Source of the DNA: Phenylobacterium sp.
Lineage (GTDB): Bacteria > Pseudomonadota > Alphaproteobacteria > Caulobacterales > Caulobacteraceae
Assembly: GCF_004799515.1 (NCBI RefSeq)
Contig: NZ_SSMX01000014.1
Span: forward strand, 140,264 to 204,263
Reading direction: 5' to 3'
DNA: 64,000 nt
The notes below the pieces were generated by a model that made no database searches, was not told the origin of the DNA, and saw only the letters and a program-made list of their open reading frames with translations. Numbering within the stretch: position 1 is the first letter of the stretch; each line of letters opens with the position of its first letter. A program made the position numbers and the translations under genes. Positions 54,956 to 64,000 of this stretch are shown piece after piece.

Positions 54956-55959
54956 GCCGCCAGCCTCCGGTCCGGCTGGGTCCAGAGCGTCGCGAGGCCG
55001 GCTTCGACCTGACGGGGATCCTCCAGCCGGCAGAGCTCGCCCCTCGCTTGCCGCCGCGCCTCGGCGTTCGCCGGCCAGGGCGCCTGCTCGACGTAGGAGG
55101 CCAGGTGCTTGCGGAAGATACGCAGGCCCAGGCGGTCGCCGTAGAACCTGAGCGAATCCTGGAAATGGTCGAGGGCGATGGCCAGGCGGGTCTCGGCGTC
55201 GGGTTCGTCGAAAGCGTGGCCCTCGAGCTCGGCCTCGATCTGGGCGGCGATCCAGGGCCGGCCATAGACGCCGCGGCCGACCATGACGCCGTCCGCGCTT
55301 GAGACGTCCAGGGCCGCGCGGGCGCTTGCCCCGTCGACGATGTCGCCGTTGACGATCACCGGCACGCTGACGGCGTCCTTCACCGCGCGGACGGCGGCCC
55401 AGTCGGCCTTGCCCTTGTAGAACTGGCAGCGGGTTCGGCCGTGCACGGTGACGCCGGCGACGCCCAGGGCCTCGGCGCGCGCGGCGATGTCAGGGGCGTT
55501 CTTCGAGGCGTCGTCCCAGCCCAGGCGCATCTTCACGGTGACCGGCACGTCGACGGCTCCGATCGCCGCCCCGATCAGCGCCATGGCCAGCTCCGGTTCG
55601 CGCATCAGGGCCGAGCCGCACTGGGCGCCGGTGACTTCCTTGGCCGGACAACCGAAGTTGAGGTCGATGATCCCGGCCCCCGCCGCCGTGGCCATCCGCG
55701 CGCCCTCGGCGATATGGACCGGATCGCGGCCGACCAGCTGGACCACCATGAGCGGCAGGCCCTCGCCCACCGCCGCGCGGCGCACGACGTCGGGCCGGCC
55801 CTTGGAGAGCTCGGCGCAGGCGACCATCTCGGTGGCCACATAAGGCGCGCCGAGCCGGCTCGCCGCACGGCGGAACGGCAGGTCGGAGACCCCGGTCATC
55901 GGCGCGATCCAGACGCGGCCGCCGACGTCCACATCGTTAAGCTTGAGCGCACTGCTCAT
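54952..55959 (-). CDS. dusB: tRNA-dihydrouridine synthase DusB (NifR3)
   Basis: A 335-residue FMN-dependent TIM-barrel enzyme reducing uridines in tRNA. It has the Dus signatures [23 protein letters not shown], the FMN site [20 protein letters not shown] (active-site Cys), [27 protein letters not shown] and NGDIVDG...[14 protein letters not shown]. Historically called nifR3 because it sits at the head of the ntrBC operon, as here. Divergent from ispDF; the 100-bp gap must contain both promoters. Confidence 0.96.
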   Translation of the reverse strand: MSSALKLNDVDVGGRVWIAPMTGVSDLPFRRAASRLGAPYVATEMVACAELSKGRPDVVRRAAVGEGLPLMVVQLVGRDPVHIAEGARMATAAGAGIIDLNFGCPAKEVTGAQCGSALMREPELAMALIGAAIGAVDVPVTVKMRLGWDDASKNAPDIAARAEALGVAGVTVHGRTRCQFYKGKADWAAVRAVKDAVSVPVIVNGDIVDGASARAALDVSSADGVMVGRGVYGRPWIAAQIEAELEGHAFDEPDAETRLAIALDHFQDSLRFYGDRLGLRIFRKHLASYVEQAPWPANAEARRQARGELCRLEDPRQVEAGLATLWTQPDRRLAA

Positions 55960-56059
55960 TTTATAATCATCCCCACCGCTAGCTTTTTAGGCACTTTGTG
56001 CGCTGCGGTAAAGCCCGCCTGAACTGGACAAGCGCAACCACGGCCTTAAACAGCGGCGC

Positions 56060-57205
56060 ATGAGTTTTTCGGCGGTGGTGGTGGCGGCGGGCGAAGGCCT
56101 GCGGGCGGGTCCAGGCGAGCCCAAGGCCTGGCGGATGCTGGGGGGCCGGCCGGTGCTGCGCTGGTCGGTGGAGGGTCTTCTCTCCGCCGGCGCGCGCGAG
56201 GTGGTGATCGTCGTGGCCCGCGACCGGCTGGGCGCGGTGGACGAGGCGCTGGCGGGCCTGACCGGCTGGCGGGCGGTGACCGGCGGCAAGACGCGGGCCG
56301 ATTCCGTGCAGGCGGGGCTGGCGGCGTTGACCTGCGGCAAGACCCAGCCGGTGCTGGTGCATGACGCGGCGCGGCCGTTCGTCACACGGGCGCATGTGGA
56401 CCGCCTGTTGGCCGCCCTCGACGTGGCCGACGGCGCGGTGCCCGCCCTGCCCGTTCCAGACACCCTGAAGCGCGGCGAAGGCCTGGTGGACGAGACGGTC
56501 AGCCGCGAGGGCCTGTGGCGCGCCCAGACCCCGCAGGCCTTCCGCTTCGGCAAGCTGAAGGCCGCCTACGCCCGCTGGCCGGCCAACGAGGAACCGACCG
56601 ACGACGCCCGGGTGGTGGAGCGCGCCGGCGGCAGCGTGGCCATGGCGCCCGGCGATCCCATGCTGATGAAGCTGACCTATCCTGAGGACTTCCTGATGGC
56701 CGAACAGCTGGCGGCCTCGCGCCGCATCGTGCGCACCGGCTTCGGGGTCGACGCCCACCGCTTCGGGCCCGGCGACGTGGTCTGGCTGGGCGGCATCCGC
56801 ATCCAGCACGACCTGGGCCTGATCGGCCATTCCGACGCCGACGTTGGCCTGCACGCGCTCACCGACGCGGTCCTGGGCGCGGTGGCCGAGGGCGACATCG
56901 GCCAGCACTTCCCGCCCTCCAACCCCAAGTGGAAGGGGGCGTCCTCCGACCAGTTCCTGCGGCACGCCGTGGGGCTGGTGCAGGCCAAGGGCGGGCGGAT
57001 GATCAGCGCCGACCTCACGCTGATCTGCGAGCGGCCGAAGATCGGGCCGCACCGCGACGCCATGCGCGCCCGCATCGCCGAGCTGCTGGGCCTTCCCATC
57101 GACAGGGTCAGCGTCAAGGCCACCACCACGGAGGGCATGGGCTTCACCGGCCGCGAGGAAGGCCTGATGGCCCAGGCGGTGGTGAACGTGGAAACGCCGG
57201 TCTAG
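56060..57205 (+). CDS. ispDF: Bifunctional IspD/IspF enzyme of the MEP isoprenoid pathway
   Basis: A 381-residue fusion. Residues 1 to about 225 are IspD (CDP-ME synthase): [46 protein letters not shown] and KLTYPEDF. Residues about 228-381 are IspF (MECDP synthase): [13 protein letters not shown] (zinc Asp/His), [21 protein letters not shown], the substrate loop and [17 protein letters not shown]. Fusion is common in alphaproteobacteria. Its stop overlaps the convergent gene by four bases. Confidence 0.97.
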   Translation: MSFSAVVVAAGEGLRAGPGEPKAWRMLGGRPVLRWSVEGLLSAGAREVVIVVARDRLGAVDEALAGLTGWRAVTGGKTRADSVQAGLAALTCGKTQPVLVHDAARPFVTRAHVDRLLAALDVADGAVPALPVPDTLKRGEGLVDETVSREGLWRAQTPQAFRFGKLKAAYARWPANEEPTDDARVVERAGGSVAMAPGDPMLMKLTYPEDFLMAEQLAASRRIVRTGFGVDAHRFGPGDVVWLGGIRIQHDLGLIGHSDADVGLHALTDAVLGAVAEGDIGQHFPPSNPKWKGASSDQFLRHAVGLVQAKGGRMISADLTLICERPKIGPHRDAMRARIAELLGLPIDRVSVKATTTEGMGFTGREEGLMAQAVVNVETPV

Positions 57206-59508
57206 CCCTCGCTGTTGGGGTCCAGCTTCTGCAGCAGGCGCCGCCACAGCGCGCCGGCCAGGTTGGTGTAGTCGTCGGTCCAGGGCCGCACATGGCCGGC
57301 GTCGGTCAGCTTCCAGCGGCTATCGGCCATGAAGGGCGCGAGCGCCGCGCGGGACCTGGCGATGATCACCGCGTTCTCCGGCGAGGGCCAGCCGCCCCGG
57401 TCCTGGCCGGGCTTGGGCCGATAGTGCTGGATCAGCGCCGCTCCGCCCACCGCCTTGGCCACCGCCTGCGCGGGACCGTCGAGGTCGAGGTTGCGGTTCG
57501 ACAGGTGCAGGATCAGCACGCCGTTCGGCGTCAGGTGGGTCATGTAGCCGGCCACCGCCTGCTCGGTCAGCAGGTGGGTCGGCACGGCGTCCGACGAAAA
57601 GGCGTCGATCAGGAGGATGTCGAAGACGCCCGTGGGCTGCTTCGCCAGGGTCAGGCGCGCATCGCCCAGGACGTAGTCCACCGGCCCCTTGGCGCAGCGG
57701 GTGGTGTAGGCGAAGTGCCGCGGGTCGCTGGAGATGCGGATCACCAGCGGGTCGATCTCGAAGAAGGTCAGCCGGTCGCCGGCGCGCACGTAAGCCGAGA
57801 CCGAGCCGGTGCCGAGCCCGACGGCGCCGATCCGCAAGTGCGGCTGGACCTTCTGCTCGGCCAGGAACACCTGCCCGATCGGGCTGGAGTTGGCGTAGTA
57901 CACCAACGGATTGCACCGCCAGCGCGGCGTCAGGGCCTCGGCGCCGTGGAGGGTGGTGCCATGGCTCAGCATCCGCGTGGGCCCGCCCAGCGCCGGCACC
58001 TGGGTCTCGCCTTGCCGCAGCACGCCGAAGAAGCTGCGCCAGGTGTGGCTGGTGTCGGTGCGGTCCGCCGCCGCCTCCGCCCCGACCCAGAGCACGATGA
58101 TCATCGCCAGGAACATCAGCCCGTCGCGGCGGACCATGTAGGCGGCGATGACGCCGGCGCCGATGCAGGCCTTCACGCCCAGGTCGAACAGGTCCGCCTG
58201 GGTGAAGCCGGCAAACACCACCTTCGTGTAGATGTGCGGCGCCACGAAGTGGTTGAGGATGGGCATGGCCACCCCCGCGAGGATCCCGACGATGAACATG
58301 GTCCAGGTCAGGGCGTCGAACTTGGTGTCGCCCCAGGGCCGCACGACGGCGGCCGCCACCATCACCAGCGGATATTCCCAGACGTTGTCGAAGATCACCG
58401 GCGCCAGGAAGGCGTTGAAACTGCCCCCGATCACCCCGCCCAGGGACATCCAGAAATAGAACTCGGTCAGCCGCTCCGGCGGCGGCCGGCGGGCGACCAG
58501 GGCCTGGTGGCACATCAGCGCCGTGAAGAAGAAGGCCCCCAGATTCACCGGTAGCAAGAGGGCGAAGGGGCTGGCATGGAACGGCAGCAGCGCCAGGCAG
58601 ATCGCCACGAAGGCCGCCTGCAGGACCAGGGTCACGTCCTTGGGGATCGCCGGCCGGGCCTGGAAGGCGACGATGAAGGTCAGGAGATAGAGCGCAAGGG
58701 GCAGCACCCAGAGGAAGGGCGCGGAGGCGACGTCGGTGGTGATGTAGGTGGTCACCCCCAGCATCAGGCTGGACGGGATCGCCGCCAGGGCCGTCCAGGT
58801 CAGGCGCTGTCGCCAGGAGGTCGGTGGCGTGCCTTCGGCGGCCTGCGGTTGCGCCGCCGTTGGGCCGGCGGCGCCGGCTCGGATCACCATCACCGCGAGG
58901 CCGGCCATCAGCAGCGCGAAAGCCAGGTAGCCGCCGGTCCAGCCGAACCGCTGGGCTGAGAGCGTCAGCCCGGGCTCGACGATGAGCGGATAGGCCAGGA
59001 GCGCCAGAAGGCTGCCGAGGTTGGAGGCGGCGTAGAGGACGTAGGGCTCGGCGCCTTCCCGCTCGCCGAACACGCGGGCGTGCCAGGCCTGCACCATGGG
59101 CGCGGTGGCCGAGAGCACCGCGAAGGGCGCGCCGATGGAGACTGCCAGCACGCCCAGCAGCCACAGCGCCGGGTGGTTCGACGACGGCGGCCCGATCAGC
59201 TCGTTGATCCGCAGCGGCAAGGCCAGCGCGGCGGCGATCATGGCGACCGCGTGCACGGCGGCCTGCGCCTTCAGCGAGCGCAGCCGCTGCAGGGCGTGGG
59301 CATAGCCGTAGCCGACCAGGAGCGCGGTCTGGAAGAAGGCCAGGCTGGTGTTCCACACCGACGGGCTGCCGCCCAGCCTCGGCAACACCAGCTTGGCCAC
59401 CATCGGCTCGACCATGAACACCAGGGCGGCGCTGGCGAACACGGTCACGGCGAAGAGGGCGTCGGACGGCCGCGGACGGCTCGCCGCGTCGGGCGCGAGG
59501 GTCGTCAT
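57202..59508 (-). CDS. Membrane protein with MFS-like N-terminus and spermidine synthase-like C-terminus
   Basis: A 768-residue protein. Roughly residues 1-430 contain about ten hydrophobic helices ([28 protein letters not shown], the latter a family hallmark), and more helices follow near 440-480. The C-terminal part (about 500-740) is a spermidine-synthase-like Rossmann domain: [34 protein letters not shown] and [18 protein letters not shown], all methyltransferase-type SAM/dcSAM contacts. Such fused membrane transporter/spermidine synthase proteins occur widely in proteobacteria; polyamine synthesis is not proven. Converges with ispDF. Confidence 0.85.
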   Translation of the reverse strand: MTTLAPDAASRPRPSDALFAVTVFASAALVFMVEPMVAKLVLPRLGGSPSVWNTSLAFFQTALLVGYGYAHALQRLRSLKAQAAVHAVAMIAAALALPLRINELIGPPSSNHPALWLLGVLAVSIGAPFAVLSATAPMVQAWHARVFGEREGAEPYVLYAASNLGSLLALLAYPLIVEPGLTLSAQRFGWTGGYLAFALLMAGLAVMVIRAGAAGPTAAQPQAAEGTPPTSWRQRLTWTALAAIPSSLMLGVTTYITTDVASAPFLWVLPLALYLLTFIVAFQARPAIPKDVTLVLQAAFVAICLALLPFHASPFALLLPVNLGAFFFTALMCHQALVARRPPPERLTEFYFWMSLGGVIGGSFNAFLAPVIFDNVWEYPLVMVAAAVVRPWGDTKFDALTWTMFIVGILAGVAMPILNHFVAPHIYTKVVFAGFTQADLFDLGVKACIGAGVIAAYMVRRDGLMFLAMIIVLWVGAEAAADRTDTSHTWRSFFGVLRQGETQVPALGGPTRMLSHGTTLHGAEALTPRWRCNPLVYYANSSPIGQVFLAEQKVQPHLRIGAVGLGTGSVSAYVRAGDRLTFFEIDPLVIRISSDPRHFAYTTRCAKGPVDYVLGDARLTLAKQPTGVFDILLIDAFSSDAVPTHLLTEQAVAGYMTHLTPNGVLILHLSNRNLDLDGPAQAVAKAVGGAALIQHYRPKPGQDRGGWPSPENAVIIARSRAALAPFMADSRWKLTDAGHVRPWTDDYTNLAGALWRRLLQKLDPNSEG

Positions 59509-59629
59509 GTCAGGCCGGCTCTCCCTGGGCGGCGGTCCGACGGCGCGCGCCGTGAATCGCCTTGAACGTGCAGCCTATCCGATGCTCTGGTCCAGTAAGC
59601 CGTTCATGTGCGCCTGGAGAGCCCCGCCG

Positions 59630-60121
59630 ATGTTTTCGCTGGAGATCGTGACGTTGGCGCGCCTCTTGGTCGACGAGGCCCGCGAGCGGTCCCTGCGCAT
59701 CGTCACCGCCGAAAGCTGCACCGGCGGCCTGGTGGCCGGCGCGATCTGCCAGGTAGCCGGCGCGTCGGACGTCTTCGAGCGCGGCTTCGTCACCTATTCC
59801 AACCGCGCGAAGCAGGAGCTGCTGGGCATTCCCGGCGACCTGATCGCCGACCTGGGCGCGGTGTCGGAGCCCGTGGCGCGGATGATGGCCGAGGGCGCCC
59901 TGGAGAACTCCAACGCCCATGTGGCGGTGGCGATCACGGGTGTGGCCGGCCCGGGCGGCGGCACGCCGATGAAGCCGGTAGGCACGGTGCATATCGCCAC
60001 GGCGCGCACCAACCACGGCCTGCAGCACCGCCAGGAATTCTTCGAACTGGACGAGCGGATCGAGATCCAGCTGGCGTCCGTGCAATCGGCGCTGGAGATG
60101 CTCCGCGACCGGATGACCTAG
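59630..60121 (+). CDS. pncC: Nicotinamide-nucleotide amidase (CinA C-terminal domain)
   Basis: A 163-residue protein of the CinA C-terminal family, which deamidates NMN to nicotinate mononucleotide. The active-site region is TAESCTGGLVAGAICQVAGASDVFERGFVTYSNRAKQELLG, and the second strand-loop is AVAITGVAGPGGGTPMKPVGTV. No N-terminal MoaB-like domain is present, as in stand-alone PncC. The ATG at 59630 is preceded by GGAG at 12 bases; an in-frame ATG at 59606 is an alternative. Confidence 0.93.
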   Translation: MFSLEIVTLARLLVDEARERSLRIVTAESCTGGLVAGAICQVAGASDVFERGFVTYSNRAKQELLGIPGDLIADLGAVSEPVARMMAEGALENSNAHVAVAITGVAGPGGGTPMKPVGTVHIATARTNHGLQHRQEFFELDERIEIQLASVQSALEMLRDRMT

Positions 60122-60142
60122 CGCGGCGGGCGTCGCGGGCGC

Positions 60143-60646
60143 TCAGGCCGCGGTCTGCTGCGACGGCGCGCGGCCCGGGGACATCAGCTTGAGCAGGCTC
60201 TCGTCGCCGTAGGCGTTGCGATAGAGCGCCACCAGCGGCGTCAGGATCAACAGGCTCTCGACCATGCAGGCCCCGGCCACCGCGGCCAGCATCACCGCAT
60301 CGGCCGCCCCGCTGTTCAGCCCGCTGCTGAAGGACCCCACGCGGGCCAGGAACTTCGGGACGGCGTCCTCGAACAGCACCGCGTTGCCGAGCGTGATCGG
60401 ACGCCAGAACACCGAGACGAACAGCAGGCCCTTCCAGCTGTTCTTCGGCAGGTTGATGTGGCGATAGGCCGCCGACCACAGGCCGATGATGGCGATCGGC
60501 GTGAAGATCACCATATCGATGAGATCGATCGCGGAGGTATGCTGGATCCGCGCCAACGCCCCGGGCAAGCCCGTCGCGAATATCACCAGATAGATGACCG
60601 CGTAGATCCTGAGGAACAACAGCACCCAGGCAACTCCTTCGCCCAT
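60143..60646 (-). CDS. Polytopic membrane protein of unknown function
   Basis: A 167-residue protein with four hydrophobic helices (WVLLFLRIYAVIYLVIFATGLPGAL, IDLIDMVIFTPIAIIGLWSAAY, GLLFVSVFWRPITLGNAVLF, ADAVMLAAVAGACMVESLLILTPLVAL). No motif of a known transporter or enzyme is visible. The C-terminal tail is polar (KLMSPGRAPSQQTAA). It converges on pncC and ends before ratA. Family not recognised. Confidence 0.7.
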   Translation of the reverse strand: MGEGVAWVLLFLRIYAVIYLVIFATGLPGALARIQHTSAIDLIDMVIFTPIAIIGLWSAAYRHINLPKNSWKGLLFVSVFWRPITLGNAVLFEDAVPKFLARVGSFSSGLNSGAADAVMLAAVAGACMVESLLILTPLVALYRNAYGDESLLKLMSPGRAPSQQTAA

Positions 60647-60737
60647 GTATTAGGCTGGAGTCTTAACCCCGCGCGTTGCAAACCCGCTAACAAGCATAGT
60701 GAAGGTGATATCCACCAAGTTTAGGCCGGAACCCGCC

Positions 60738-61217
60738 TCAGTCGCTCCGGGTCTCCGTCGCCTGCGCGCCCCCATACAGCGCCTTCGCGCGGGCCTCGAA
60801 ACAGGTCATCAGCCGCTCCACGGCGTGGGCGAAATTGGCCGTCAGCAGGGCTTCCAAGAGGCGCGACTTGAACTGGAAGTCGATGTCGAACTCCACCCGC
60901 GTCCCGCCGCCCTCGCCCGCCTCGAAGAACCGCCAGCGGTTGGCCAGGCGCTTGAAGGGCCCGGCCAGCAGGGTGACGTCGATCTGCCGCGCGCCGGCGT
61001 CGCGGCGCACCCGGGTGGAGAACCGCTCCTTCAGGAAGCTGAAGCCGACGCCGGCCTCGGCGTCGAGGGTCTCCACGCCCTCGCCCAGGTCGCGGGCGTT
61101 CCAGGTGCGCATCGAGGTGATCCAGGGCACGAACTCGGGATAGCGCGTGACGTCGCCCACCAGGGCGAACAGCTGGTCCGGGGCGTAGGGCAGGTGCTTG
61201 GAGACGTGGTGCTTCAG
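60738..61217 (-). CDS. ratA: RatA/COQ10-type START-domain protein (CTG start coupled to lipA)
   Basis: A polyketide-cyclase/START fold protein of the COQ10/RatA family: [59 protein letters not shown]. The usual start annotation would be a GTG inside VGDV, but that removes the first conserved strand. I extend to a CTG at 61217, where AGGAG lies eight bases upstream and CTGA overlaps the lipA stop by four bases, the standard coupling geometry. This gives 159 residues. Members bind lipophilic quinones in mitochondria, and in E. coli the protein was reported as a 70S-inhibiting toxin. Function here unsettled. Confidence 0.82.
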   Translation of the reverse strand: MKHHVSKHLPYAPDQLFALVGDVTRYPEFVPWITSMRTWNARDLGEGVETLDAEAGVGFSFLKERFSTRVRRDAGARQIDVTLLAGPFKRLANRWRFFEAGEGGGTRVEFDIDFQFKSRLLEALLTANFAHAVERLMTCFEARAKALYGGAQATETRSD

Positions 61218-62179
61218 GCGCGCTGCTCCTGCGCGGCGCGGGCGGCCTGCAGGCGGGCGAAGTCCTCGCCGGCGTGGTGCGAGGAGCGGGTCAACGGGCT
61301 CGCCGCCACCATCAGGAAGCCCTTGGCCCGGGCGATCTCCTCATAGGCGCGGAATTCGTCGGGATGGACGAAGCGGTCGATGGGCGCGTGGCGGCGCGTC
61401 GGCTGCAGGTACTGGCCGATGGTGATGAAGTCGACGCCGGCGGAGCGCATATCGTCCATGACCTGCATGACCTCCTCCTTGCTCTCGCCCAGGCCGACCA
61501 TGACGCCGGACTTGGTGAACTGGGCGGGATCGCGCTCCTTCACCCGCTCCAGCAGGCGCAGCGAATGGTAGTAGCGCGCGCCCGGCCGGATGGAGAGGTA
61601 GAGCCGCGGCACGGTCTCCAGGTTGTGGTTGAAGACGTCGGGCTTGGCGTCGATCACCGTGTAGGCCGCCTCGACCGGCTTGCGCAGGAAGTCCGGCGTC
61701 AGGATCTCGATGGTGGTCAGCGGCGCGGCGGCGCGGATGGCGGCCACCACGGCGGCGAAGTGCCCTGCCCCGCCGTCGGCCAGGTCGTCGCGGTCCACCG
61801 AGGTGATGACCACGTGCTTCAGCCCCATCTTGGCCACAGCGTCGGCGACGCGGGCGGGTTCGGTGGGATCCAGCGGTTTGGGCTTGCCGGTCGCGACGTT
61901 GCAGAAGGCGCAGGCCCGCGTGCAGACCTCGCCCATGATCATCATGGTGGCGTGGCTCTTCGACCAGCACTCCCCGATGTTCGGGCAGGCCGCCTCCTCG
62001 CAGACCGTGACCAGGCCGTTGGCCTTCACGATGTCGCGGGTGGCGTTGTAGCCGGCCGAGCCGGGCGCGCGCACCCGCAGCCAGTCGGGTTTGCGTAAGA
62101 GCGGCGTCTCGGGGTTCGTCTGCTTTTCCGGGTGACGCGGCCGAACCGCGCCGGAGAGGTTGTCGATGACCACGGCCAT
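61214..62179 (-). CDS. lipA: Lipoyl synthase LipA
   Basis: A 321-residue radical-SAM enzyme that inserts two sulfurs into octanoyl groups of 2-oxoacid dehydrogenases and GcvH. The auxiliary cluster cysteines occur in [13 protein letters not shown], the radical SAM CxxxCxxC is in [10 protein letters not shown], and the C-terminal RSSHHAGE serine ligand is present. Upstream frame begins ATG 62179. Overlaps the RatA-type gene by four bases, as in many proteobacteria where lipA and the COQ10-like gene are paired. Confidence 0.97.
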   Translation of the reverse strand: MAVVIDNLSGAVRPRHPEKQTNPETPLLRKPDWLRVRAPGSAGYNATRDIVKANGLVTVCEEAACPNIGECWSKSHATMMIMGEVCTRACAFCNVATGKPKPLDPTEPARVADAVAKMGLKHVVITSVDRDDLADGGAGHFAAVVAAIRAAAPLTTIEILTPDFLRKPVEAAYTVIDAKPDVFNHNLETVPRLYLSIRPGARYYHSLRLLERVKERDPAQFTKSGVMVGLGESKEEVMQVMDDMRSAGVDFITIGQYLQPTRRHAPIDRFVHPDEFRAYEEIARAKGFLMVAASPLTRSSHHAGEDFARLQAARAAQEQRA

Positions 62180-62346
62180 GGCCCCTAGATCGGCGGTCGC
62201 GGCCTTCGGATCAAGCCGTAGTTCCCAGCGCGGCGCGGAGCGTCACAGTCGGAGCGCGCGGGTTCACGCTCCGTAACCAATCTTTTCATCCGTGTGACCA
62301 GCCGATAGGCTCGCTGTAACGAAAAAAGATTGGGAGGCCGTAGCTC

Positions 62347-63903
62347 TTGTCGCGCACCTTCGACGCCCGCCAGGCCCAGACGACGCTGTTCGACGCCTTG
62401 ATCGCGGCGCGCCAGACCTACGGCGGCAAGAAGCCGATCCTGGAAGACCAGGAACGCAACCCCCTGAGCTACACCGATCTGATCCGCGCCGCCTTCGCGC
62501 TGGGCCGCAAGATCGCGGCCATGACCAAGCCGGGCGAGCGGGTGGGCGTCATGCTGCCGGCCAGCTCGGCCGCGGCGGTGACCTTCTTCGCCCTGCATGC
62601 CTTCGGGCGGACCCCCGCGATGCTCAACTTCACCGCAGGCATCCGCAACCTGAAGGCCGCCTGCGAGCTGGCCGGGGTGAAACGGGTGCTGACCTCCCAC
62701 CGCTTCGTCGAACAGGGCAAGCTGCACGACCTGATCGACGCGCTGGAGACCCTGACCGTCGTCACCTACCTGGAGGACGTGCGCGCCACGGTGGGGACCG
62801 CCGACCGCCTGTTCGCCGCGGCCGCCGGGGCCTTCCCCAAACAGTTCCGAGCAGCCGGCAGGCCCTCCGACCCCGGCGTGATCCTGTTCACCTCCGGCAG
62901 CTTCGGCGCGCCCAAGGGCGTCGTGCTGAGCCAGGCCAACCTGATGGCCAATGTGCTGCAGGTGGCCGCCCACATCCCGCTCAATCCGGACTGGGTGTTC
63001 TTCAACCCCCTGCCGACCTTCCACTGCTTCGGCCTGACCGCCGGCGTGCTGCTGCCGATCATGACCGGCATGAAGGCCTTCCAGTACCCCTCGCCGCTGC
63101 ACATCAAGCAGATCCCGCCGCTGATCAAGGACACAGGCGCCTCGGTCCTTTTGGCCACCGACACCTTCGTGAACCAGTACGCCCGCTCGGCGCAGCCCGG
63201 CGAACTCTCCGGCCTGGAGTTCATCGTCTGCGGCGCGGAGAAGGTGCGCGAGGAGACCCACAACCTGATCGCCGAGCGGTTCGGCGGCGTGCCGGTGCTG
63301 GAGGGCTACGGCGCGACCGAGGCCTCGCCGGTGATCGCGGTGAACAAGCCCCTGGACAACCGCCGCGGCACCGTGGGCGGCCTGGTGCCCGGCATGGAGG
63401 CGCGGCTGGAGCCGGTGGAGGGCATCCCCGGCGGCGGCAAGCTTTATGTCCGCGGACCCAACATCATGGCCGGTTACCTGACGCCCGGCGGCGGCGTGGA
63501 GCACCCGGTGGACGGCTGGCACGACACCGGCGACGTGGTCTCCATGACCCCCGACGACTGGATCAGGATCCTGGGCCGGGTGAAGCGCTTCGCCAAGGTG
63601 GGCGGCGAGATGGTCTCCCTCACCGCGGCGGAGGACCTGGCCTGCGCGGTCTGGCCCGACGCCCGGCACGCCGTGGTCTCCATGCCCGACCCGAAGAAGG
63701 GCGAGCGGCTGATCCTGGTCACCGACTGGCGCGACGCCGACGCCGGCCCGCTGATCGCCCACGCCCAGTCGATCGGCGCGCCGGAGATCGCCGTGCCGCG
63801 CAAGATCATCAAGGTCCAAGAAATCCCGGTCCTCGGCACCGGCAAGACCGACTACGTGGCCCTGCAACGCATCGTCGACGCCGAGCTGCGCCGGGCGGCC
63901 TAG
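62347..63903 (+). CDS. Acyl-ACP/acyl-CoA synthetase-like AMP ligase
   Basis: A 518-residue ANL-superfamily adenylating enzyme. It has the AMP-binding P-loop FTSGSFGAPKGVVLS, VLEGYGATEASPVI (A5 motif), DGWHDTGDVVSM (A7) and a C-terminal GTGKTDYVAL lysine. It closely resembles the AMP ligase half of the Aas/LplT-type bifunctional 2-acylglycerophosphoethanolamine acyltransferase and acyl-ACP synthetases. No acyltransferase domain is attached. The TTG start at 62347 is used because GGGAGG lies 10 bases before it; no ATG occurs nearby. Confidence 0.82.
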   Translation: MSRTFDARQAQTTLFDALIAARQTYGGKKPILEDQERNPLSYTDLIRAAFALGRKIAAMTKPGERVGVMLPASSAAAVTFFALHAFGRTPAMLNFTAGIRNLKAACELAGVKRVLTSHRFVEQGKLHDLIDALETLTVVTYLEDVRATVGTADRLFAAAAGAFPKQFRAAGRPSDPGVILFTSGSFGAPKGVVLSQANLMANVLQVAAHIPLNPDWVFFNPLPTFHCFGLTAGVLLPIMTGMKAFQYPSPLHIKQIPPLIKDTGASVLLATDTFVNQYARSAQPGELSGLEFIVCGAEKVREETHNLIAERFGGVPVLEGYGATEASPVIAVNKPLDNRRGTVGGLVPGMEARLEPVEGIPGGGKLYVRGPNIMAGYLTPGGGVEHPVDGWHDTGDVVSMTPDDWIRILGRVKRFAKVGGEMVSLTAAEDLACAVWPDARHAVVSMPDPKKGERLILVTDWRDADAGPLIAHAQSIGAPEIAVPRKIIKVQEIPVLGTGKTDYVALQRIVDAELRRAA

Positions 63904-64000
63904 GTGTCGAAGCTACGAAGGTTGTTCACCCGGGATCGGGTTGAGAGAGTGGGGTTGCGAAGCTCCAACCTCTAACCGGGAGACCCCGGATGAACGTCCA
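63904..64000 (+). mobile_element. Possible 5' end of an IS481-type insertion sequence
   Basis: After the ligase stop the DNA contains no gene. At the right edge an ATG at 63990 (GGGAGA nine bases upstream) opens a frame cut after MNV. A transposase of the IS481 family commonly begins MNVHKNAR (from memory), and a mid-length leader of this kind would fit. This is a low-confidence suggestion from 11 coding bases; the terminal inverted repeat cannot be verified. Confidence 0.25.

Noticed and set aside
57320..59356. 678-residue minus-strand frame in a second frame of the spermidine synthase-like gene
   Set aside because: Overlaps a gene with clear helices and Rossmann motif; Arg/Pro/Gly/Ala-only composition.
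62185..63867. 560-residue minus-strand frame opposite the AMP ligase
   Set aside because: Shadow of a motif-rich adenylating enzyme.

Overview
The window is a GC-rich chromosomal segment of an alphaproteobacterium. It most likely comes from the Caulobacteraceae (Caulobacter/Phenylobacterium-like). The reasons are a PopA-type REC-REC-degenerate-GGDEF protein, the dusB-ntrB-ntrC-ntrY-ntrX-(dat)-hfq-hflX gene order, an NtrC without the GAFTGA loop, a fused ispDF, and an RpoH/ROSE-type small heat shock gene. Genus is inference.

Layout. 1-16.5 kb is mostly core: recG (cut by the left edge), sdhE-mfd, a hybrid histidine kinase, a CcdC-like membrane protein, popA, a short-chain dehydrogenase, an alpha-methylacyl-CoA racemase-like CoA transferase, a YCII protein, a YihY/BrkB membrane protein, a TusA-like protein, two low-complexity lipoproteins and glutathione-dependent formaldehyde dehydrogenase. 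16.6-20.9 kb is a patchwork accessory island of clearly different composition. It holds a parA 5' fragment fused in frame to the last codons of a higB-like toxin, an intact XRE-ImmA/IrrE metallopeptidase regulator, two genes cut at a shared breakpoint near 18.66 kb, and an EVE-like/GIY-YIG (T5orf172-like) fusion that looks like a modification-dependent nuclease. 20.9-25.4 kb is a stress-tolerance cluster: ROSE thermometer-hsp20, a glycine-zipper protein, marC, small proteins and a Do-type protease. A compact tyrosine recombinase follows (25.5-26.2 kb).

26.3-36.3 kb is variable: an in-frame double PEPxxWA-CTERM protein divergent from a CadC-like TPR regulator, a GST, tRNA-Ser(TGA), a DUF2239-aminoglycoside-phosphotransferase-like fusion under twin palindromic operators, a secreted alpha/beta hydrolase and rlpA. 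36.3-40.2 kb is a tight replication/metabolism operon (tmk-holB-tatD-MBL hydrolase-purN). 40.2-45.3 kb has exported proteins (a methyltransferase-like protein, an amidohydrolase and several unknowns). 45.3-56 kb is core: mazG converges on hflX-hfq, followed by dat and the nitrogen two-component systems ntrX/ntrY and ntrC/ntrB with dusB. 56-64 kb holds ispDF, a membrane-spermidine-synthase-like fusion, pncC, a membrane protein, ratA-lipA (ratA apparently starts at CTG, coupled to lipA) and an acyl-ACP synthetase-like AMP ligase. The last ~100 bases may be the left end of an IS481-type element.

The most interesting signals are the EVE/GIY-YIG fusion, the ROSE thermometer, the DUF2239-kinase fusion with twin operators, the double PEP-CTERM ORF, the parA/higB recombination scar, and the start-codon hairpins of tmk. 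All identifications are by eye from motifs; no database search was run.
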